33,328 bases of DNA. Source: Bacillota bacterium. Lineage in GTDB: Bacteria; Bacillota; Bacilli; Paenibacillales; Paenibacillaceae. The position numbers and the translations under genes were made by a program. The notes under the pieces are model-generated. The model searched no databases. It saw only the letters and a list, made by a program, of their open reading frames with translations, and was not told the origin of the DNA. The DNA is taken from NCBI GenBank assembly GCA_023433615.1, contig JAEZCJ010000128.1, forward strand, positions 1 to 33,328, given 5' to 3'. Below, piece by piece: positions 28,826-33,328 of the stretch. Numbering within the stretch: position 1 is the stretch's first letter; each line of letters begins with the position of its first letter.

Positions 28826-30898
28826 TTGAAAAGAGGAATCAAACAGTCGATGCAGCCCGTCATGATGGCGCTGGCGCTCGTATCCTTGGTGTTCATGAAC
28901 GTGATCGGTCCGCTGCCCGACGTCACTGATGCAGCGGGCAAAGGCAAGCCTTCGCTCGCGAAGAAAGGCACGATCATCTTGTCGGTCGGGGATTCCTACG
29001 CGCTCGAGCTCGCGAATAAGCCGTCCGGTGCGAGTTACCAATGGGTCAGCGACAAAAAATCGGTGGCTGCCGTGGATCCGAACGGAGTCGTGCAAGCGAT
29101 CGCAGCAGGAACCGCAACCATTACCTGCATCATAACGACGAATAAGCATAAGGAATTTATCAGCGCCAAAGTCATGGTCAAGGAGGCAGCTATGAAACCA
29201 TCGCCAGATCAAGCCGCAGTGCCTGTGGACAAGAACGGATTCGATTCCAGCGGAAGAATGGTCGCTTACTTCGGCTCGCCGGTCATCGACGGCACGACCG
29301 ATCCCGTCTGGGCCCGCGCGCAAGCGGTTACGCCGAAGCATAGCAATGTCGATACGACGGCAACGTTCAAGGCGCTATGGGACGACAATGCCCTGTACAT
29401 CCTCGCGGAAGTGAAGGATAAGAACTTGTCCGTAGCGTCCGGAACGCCTTACATGCAAGACTCGGTGGAGATCTTCCTCGACCAGAACAACAATAAGTCG
29501 CAGGAGTACGGCGCAGACGACTTACATATCCGCATCAACTACGAGAATACGTTGTCCGTGGATAACGGCAATCCGGAACGTTATTATCATGCCGCCAGAA
29601 TAACGGATGACGGATATGTCGTCGAGACGAGAATCGCCCTGCCGTCGCCGCCTGCGAACGGCAAAGTGCTCGGCATCGAATTGCAGGTGAATGACGCGAC
29701 AGGAGCGGAGCGGCTCGGCAGCATCAACGTATTCGACTCGTCGGGCAACGCATGGATGGACACGACGAAATTCGGCGAAATCCTGCTTACCGGCAAAGGA
29801 AAGGACGATGTAACCGGATTGAATCCCTACGATCTCATGAATAAGGTCAAGAGTACGCTGGGCATGAACTTCAAGCTCTATAAAAATTCGAGCATCGTTA
29901 CGGACGCGATTGCGAGCGTCATCGGCGGCAGCGTGCTTAGCGGACACAAGGCCACGCAGGAGCAGCTCGACAAGCACTATGCCGCGATCGTGGATGCCGT
30001 CGGCAAGCTGGAAATGACGGAAGAAGCGGCGAACGAGAAATATTTCACGCCTGTTCCCGACGAGTATCGCGCGGACAGCGCCGAGCAAGGGACAATCGAA
30101 ACCTTAACGTACCAATCGCCTAACCTGGCGGGCGGCAAGGACGACAAGAAGCTGCACGTCTACCTGCCATACGGCTATGATCCTTCCGACTCGAATACGA
30201 AGTACAACGTCTTCTACATGATGCACGGCGGCGGCGAGAACGAGGATCTGCTCTTCGGCGGTCCGGGCCAGAACAGAGAGCTCAAGAAAATTCTGGACAA
30301 TATGATCGCCAAGGGCGACATTGAGCCGATGATCGTCGTTACCCCTACGTTCAACGGCGGCAAAAATGACGTTGCGCTCTTCCACGAAGAATTGGTCAAC
30401 GACATCGTACCGCTGGTAGAGACCAAGTATAGCACGCATGCTAAATCCGGCAGCCTGGAAGACTTGAAGGCCTCCCGGGCACACCGCGCATTCGGCGGGT
30501 TCTCGATGGGCTCCGTCACAACGTGGTATACGTTCATCCACGCGCTGGACTACTTCAAGTACTACTTGCCGCTGAGCGGCGACAGCTGGATCATCGAGCA
30601 GCGGGGCGGCGGCCTCAAGCCGAAGGAAACGGCCGAATATCTGGCTAACGTTGCCCTGAAGTCCGGATATACGACGAAGGATTACTACATCTTCAGCGCT
30701 ACGGGCACCCAGGATATCGCCTATCCGAACCTGAAGCCGCAGATCGACGCGATGAAGCAGTTGACGGATGCCTTCATCTACTCGTCGGACACGAAGAAGG
30801 GGAACTTCTACTTCATCGCAGCGGAAGGCGGCACGCATGCCTGGAACTGGCAGAACCAGTATATCTATGACATCCTGCCGGACCTGTTCCACAATTAA
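28826..30898 (+). CDS. secreted multidomain esterase: Ig-like + CBM9-like + CE1 (feruloyl/acetyl xylan esterase)
   Basis: A 690-residue exported protein. A signal peptide (about 1-36, hydrophobic core 'VMMALALVSLVFMNVIG') is followed by an Ig-like Big_2 domain (about 45-118, 'ANKPSGASYQWVSDKKSVAA'). A CBM9-like carbohydrate-binding domain comes next (about 145-325, 'FKALWDDNALYILAEVKDKN', 'DSVEIFLDQNNNKSQEYG'). After a linker, the CE1 esterase (about 425-690) has 'YNVFYMMHGGGENED' and the nucleophile Ser560 in 'GGFSMGS'; Asp630 and His671 ('GGTHAWNWQ') likely complete the triad. The start is TTG with GAGGAGGAG ahead. It would release ferulate or acetate from xylan outside the cell; CE1 acts on both, so the acyl group is open. 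No cell-wall anchor is seen. Confidence 0.92.
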   Translation: MKRGIKQSMQPVMMALALVSLVFMNVIGPLPDVTDAAGKGKPSLAKKGTIILSVGDSYALELANKPSGASYQWVSDKKSVAAVDPNGVVQAIAAGTATITCIITTNKHKEFISAKVMVKEAAMKPSPDQAAVPVDKNGFDSSGRMVAYFGSPVIDGTTDPVWARAQAVTPKHSNVDTTATFKALWDDNALYILAEVKDKNLSVASGTPYMQDSVEIFLDQNNNKSQEYGADDLHIRINYENTLSVDNGNPERYYHAARITDDGYVVETRIALPSPPANGKVLGIELQVNDATGAERLGSINVFDSSGNAWMDTTKFGEILLTGKGKDDVTGLNPYDLMNKVKSTLGMNFKLYKNSSIVTDAIASVIGGSVLSGHKATQEQLDKHYAAIVDAVGKLEMTEEAANEKYFTPVPDEYRADSAEQGTIETLTYQSPNLAGGKDDKKLHVYLPYGYDPSDSNTKYNVFYMMHGGGENEDLLFGGPGQNRELKKILDNMIAKGDIEPMIVVTPTFNGGKNDVALFHEELVNDIVPLVETKYSTHAKSGSLEDLKASRAHRAFGGFSMGSVTTWYTFIHALDYFKYYLPLSGDSWIIEQRGGGLKPKETAEYLANVALKSGYTTKDYYIFSATGTQDIAYPNLKPQIDAMKQLTDAFIYSSDTKKGNFYFIAAEGGTHAWNWQNQYIYDILPDLFHN

Positions 30899-30914
30899 AC
30901 CACCGATACCGTAC

Positions 30915-30943
30915 AAGCTCAGGGCTGATCGCCCTGAGCTTTT
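30915..30943 (+). terminator. Rho-independent terminator after secreted esterase
   Basis: An 11-bp perfect stem AAGCTCAGGGC/GCCCTGAGCTT with a TGATC loop runs into TTTT. It starts 16 nt after the stop. A TACAAT just downstream (30948-30953) may be a weak -10 for the next operon. Confidence 0.85.
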
Positions 30944-30987
30944 GCTGTACAATAGAGAAAACACTTCAGGCTTCAGGAGGAAGGCTC

Positions 30988-32553
30988 ATGCATAAGGTAC
31001 TCATTGTCGATGATGAAATATTCGTACGCAAAGGGTTGATCAATCTGCTGAATTGGTCATCGCTGCAGTATGAAATTATCGGCGAAGCGGAGAACGGGGC
31101 GCAGGCATTGACGCTCATCGAGCAGCTCATGCCGGATCTGGTCATCGCAGATATTCGTATGCCCGTGCTCGACGGGTTAGGGCTCATCCGCCGAGTCCAC
31201 GAGGAAGGCGGTCATCAACCGGTATTTATCATTCTAAGCGGGTACCCCGATTTCTCGTACGCCCAGCAAGCCTTCCGTTACAATGTATCCGACTATATTT
31301 TGAAGCCGGTCAATGAACAAGAGCTTACGACAACCCTGCTTCGCATCGCCAATACGTTGAATCAGAAACAGCTGCTATCCATGACCAGGGAAAAGCCGCT
31401 TGACGAGATCATAATCGAAAGCTTGGTCCAGGGCGAACCCGACGAGCAAGTGATGGCGCAAATCGCGCATACGCTTGACCTTCCCCTCTTCGCCCCCTAT
31501 ACCTATGTCATCGTTGAAATTCAGGACCTGCTTCCTCACGGTGAGATCGACTATTTGCAGCCGCTGCAGACGCTGCTTCAGCGTCATTACCATCTAGAGG
31601 GACAATCGCTTCTCATTCATGCTCGCGCGAATAACCAATACGGCTACATCGTCCCTCCCGTGCGGCAGGACGAGCTCATCGACTCTGAACGGATGGCATA
31701 TATGAGGCTGCTGCATCATTTGGAGAACCAATTGTCGACCGATATCGCGATATTCGTCGGCCGTAAGGTCGATCGATTGAAGTCGATCGTTCACTCCAGG
31801 AGCAGCGCCGATGACTGCTTGAAGTACCGATATGCCGCAGGCTTCGACGGCGTGTTCATGGCGGCCGACCTGCTATCGCTCCCCCTCTATTATTTTGACG
31901 TCGACGAGGAGCTTCACGGCAAGCTGATTTATGAGGTTGAAGCGAATCATGAAGAAGGTTATCGGAACGCGATCGACGCGATCTTTCTGGCTTTTCAAGA
32001 ACGGCATTTCGCCCCGGGCGCTGTCGCGAACACCGTCAGGAGAAGCATGATCGCCATTATCAACATCATTCGGCAGCTGGAGGGCACGGAAGAGGAGCTT
32101 GCCTGGCTGGAAGAGCTGCTGAACTGGCAAACCAAATACCGTAATTTGGACCAGCTGAGGCAGGTTGTGTTGAATTTCATCGAGGAAGCTGCCGATTATA
32201 TTGCCAAGCAGCGTGCGGGCAAGAGTGAAGGCAATATCGAGCGGGTGAAGAAATATATCGACGGGCACTTCAGGGAGAACATCTATCTGAAGGGCATCGC
32301 GGCCGAATTCCATATGAATCCGATCTATCTCGGACAGCTGTTCCGCAAAAATTACGGAATCTATTTCAATGAATACGTCCTGACACTTCGCATCGAGGAA
32401 GCGAAGAAGCTGCTCCGCCAAACAAAAAAACGGATGTATGAAATCGCGGAAATGGTCGGCTTCCAGAACGCCGATTACTTCGCTACCCAATTCGAGAAGC
32501 TGGAAAAAATGACGCCGACGGATTATCGCAATAAGATGATGGATCACAGATAA
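30988..32553 (+). CDS. YesN-family response regulator, receiver plus AraC-type DNA-binding domain
   Basis: A 521-residue regulator. The receiver 'MHKVLIVDDEIFVRKGL' has Asp55 in 'VIADIRMP' and Lys106 in 'YILKP'. A long middle region follows (about 125-410). The C-terminal AraC helices run from 'VKKYIDGHFRENIYLKGIAA' to 'YFATQFEKLEKMTPTDYR'. CAGGAGGAAG lies 4-6 nt before the ATG. It is followed 11 nt later by its partner kinase gene. It is adjacent to, and likely regulates, the secreted-esterase region or genes beyond the right edge. Confidence 0.93.
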   Translation: MHKVLIVDDEIFVRKGLINLLNWSSLQYEIIGEAENGAQALTLIEQLMPDLVIADIRMPVLDGLGLIRRVHEEGGHQPVFIILSGYPDFSYAQQAFRYNVSDYILKPVNEQELTTTLLRIANTLNQKQLLSMTREKPLDEIIIESLVQGEPDEQVMAQIAHTLDLPLFAPYTYVIVEIQDLLPHGEIDYLQPLQTLLQRHYHLEGQSLLIHARANNQYGYIVPPVRQDELIDSERMAYMRLLHHLENQLSTDIAIFVGRKVDRLKSIVHSRSSADDCLKYRYAAGFDGVFMAADLLSLPLYYFDVDEELHGKLIYEVEANHEEGYRNAIDAIFLAFQERHFAPGAVANTVRRSMIAIINIIRQLEGTEEELAWLEELLNWQTKYRNLDQLRQVVLNFIEEAADYIAKQRAGKSEGNIERVKKYIDGHFRENIYLKGIAAEFHMNPIYLGQLFRKNYGIYFNEYVLTLRIEEAKKLLRQTKKRMYEIAEMVGFQNADYFATQFEKLEKMTPTDYRNKMMDHR

Positions 32554-32564
32554 GGAGGCCCGTC

Positions 32565-33328
32565 TTGCTCAACTTTCGATTGCATAATCTGAAACTGCGT
32601 AACAAGCTGATCGTCATCTACGACATATGCGTATTCATACCGATCGTGCTGACCAACGTGATGTTCTATCACGTGACGACCCTTAATGTGAAGAAACAGA
32701 AAACAACGGACGCGGAGCAAGCGATAACCTTGTTGCAATCCGAATTAGGCGCCTTGATTGACGATGCCGCCGGCCTCTCTTATTTGTATTCGATCGACAA
32801 TCTGTTGCTCGCCCACCTGAATACGGAACACATTTCCTATGATCGCTACGTAGAATCGCTAAGCAGCGTCTCGAGTCTGTTCAACCGCGCGGACAAGGAG
32901 TCCAAAACCATAAGCTCCGTCATGATCATGAGCGACAATCCGACGATCCTGACCTCCAGTCATATCATCAAGCTCGAGGATGACGTTCGCGAAACGAACT
33001 GGTATCGCCAAATCGCGGATTACAATAACGCCTATCCGCATCTGTACGTGACGCACGACAGCATCAGTGTCATCCAGAAGCTGTCGGACCGCAGGTACGA
33101 TGCTTATGAGAATGTGGTCAAGATCGACCTCAACAAAAAATATGTCTCGCAAGTTTTCGAGCTTTCCGGCTTTGAAGGTGATATCTATCTGCTCGACCCG
33201 ACCGATGAAGCGCGGTTCGGCCGTTTGGCAAGCGGTGAGCCAAGCGCACTGATCGCAGCGGATCGTACGCTTCGGCTCGAAGATATCCCGAGGCCCAATA
33301 AAGCGATCTCGATTGGCAAGCAATATCA
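32565..33328 (+). CDS. sensor histidine kinase, N-terminal part (cut by window end)
   Basis: A TTG at 32565 with AAGGAGG 6 nt ahead opens a frame that runs past the right edge; about 254 residues are visible. A membrane segment occurs at about 16-33 ('IVIYDICVFIPIVLTNVMFY'), followed by an extracellular dCache-like region with 'WYRQIADYNNAYPHLYVTHD' and 'YENVVKIDLNKKYVSQVFEL'. This is the N-terminal layout of YesM-family kinases. The catalytic domains lie outside the window. The tight 11-nt spacing to the upstream YesN-type regulator supports a two-component pair. Confidence 0.85.
   Translation, partial: MLNFRLHNLKLRNKLIVIYDICVFIPIVLTNVMFYHVTTLNVKKQKTTDAEQAITLLQSELGALIDDAAGLSYLYSIDNLLLAHLNTEHISYDRYVESLSSVSSLFNRADKESKTISSVMIMSDNPTILTSSHIIKLEDDVRETNWYRQIADYNNAYPHLYVTHDSISVIQKLSDRRYDAYENVVKIDLNKKYVSQVFELSGFEGDIYLLDPTDEARFGRLASGEPSALIAADRTLRLEDIPRPNKAISIGKQY

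Noticed and set aside
28826..29341. 192-codon minus-strand frame at the start of the secreted esterase gene
   Set aside because: It is antisense to the signal peptide, Ig-like and CBM9 region of the secreted esterase and shows no motif of its own.
1..33328. Mobile elements, CRISPR arrays, tRNA or rRNA genes
   Set aside because: No transposase, integrase, regularly spaced repeat array, tRNA cloverleaf or rRNA segment was recognised anywhere in the window.

Overview
The window looks like a polysaccharide-utilisation region of a Gram-positive, Paenibacillaceae-type bacterium (Paenibacillus/Cohnella-like). This is inferred from moderately high GC, strong AGGAGG ribosome-binding sites, frequent TTG and GTG starts, lipoprotein-type solute-binding proteins, CUT1 ABC permeases with no dedicated ATPase, and many YesM/YesN-type two-component systems with AraC-type response regulators. 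No tRNA, rRNA, CRISPR array, insertion sequence or phage gene was seen.

Left block (1-10521, all minus strand). A response regulator, sensor kinase and sugar-binding lipoprotein form one operon (10521 to 5833) arranged like an AraPST 'three-component' sugar sensor. Downstream lies a second operon: a solute-binding lipoprotein, two permeases and two GH43 glycosidases, the last cut by the window edge. A possible 22-codon leader ORF precedes the importer operon. Divergent from the sensor operon is a plus-strand gene (10746-13001) joining a LacI-type sugar-binding domain, without a DNA-binding head, to PAS and GGDEF domains.

Middle block (13103-21934, minus strand). A seven-gene run reads carboxylesterase B, response regulator, histidine kinase, a second response regulator, solute-binding lipoprotein and two permeases. 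It has a promoter ahead of the esterase and a second, cre-overlapped promoter ahead of the binding protein. An intra-operon hairpin follows the binding protein.

Right block (22054-33328). A doubly truncated remnant of a response-regulator/kinase pair still has a well-formed promoter. It is followed by a LacI-family repressor and a GH51 arabinofuranosidase (minus), a divergent MFS transporter, a cytoplasmic CE1-type esterase, an AraC regulator, a large secreted Ig/CBM9/CE1 esterase and another response regulator/kinase pair cut by the window end. Four copies of a 16-bp element, GCTAAAACGNNATTGC, lie just downstream of -10 boxes ahead of the TCS remnant, GH51, MFS and secreted esterase. They define a candidate local regulon, probably of the neighbouring LacI-family protein.

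Together the genes fit breakdown of feruloylated or acetylated arabinoxylan/arabinan. A secreted esterase works outside the cell, ABC importers take up oligosaccharides, and GH51, GH43 and esterases act inside. Control is layered: three two-component systems with one kinase-less duplicate regulator, one decayed system, LacI and AraC regulators, cre-like sites and a possible c-di-GMP output.
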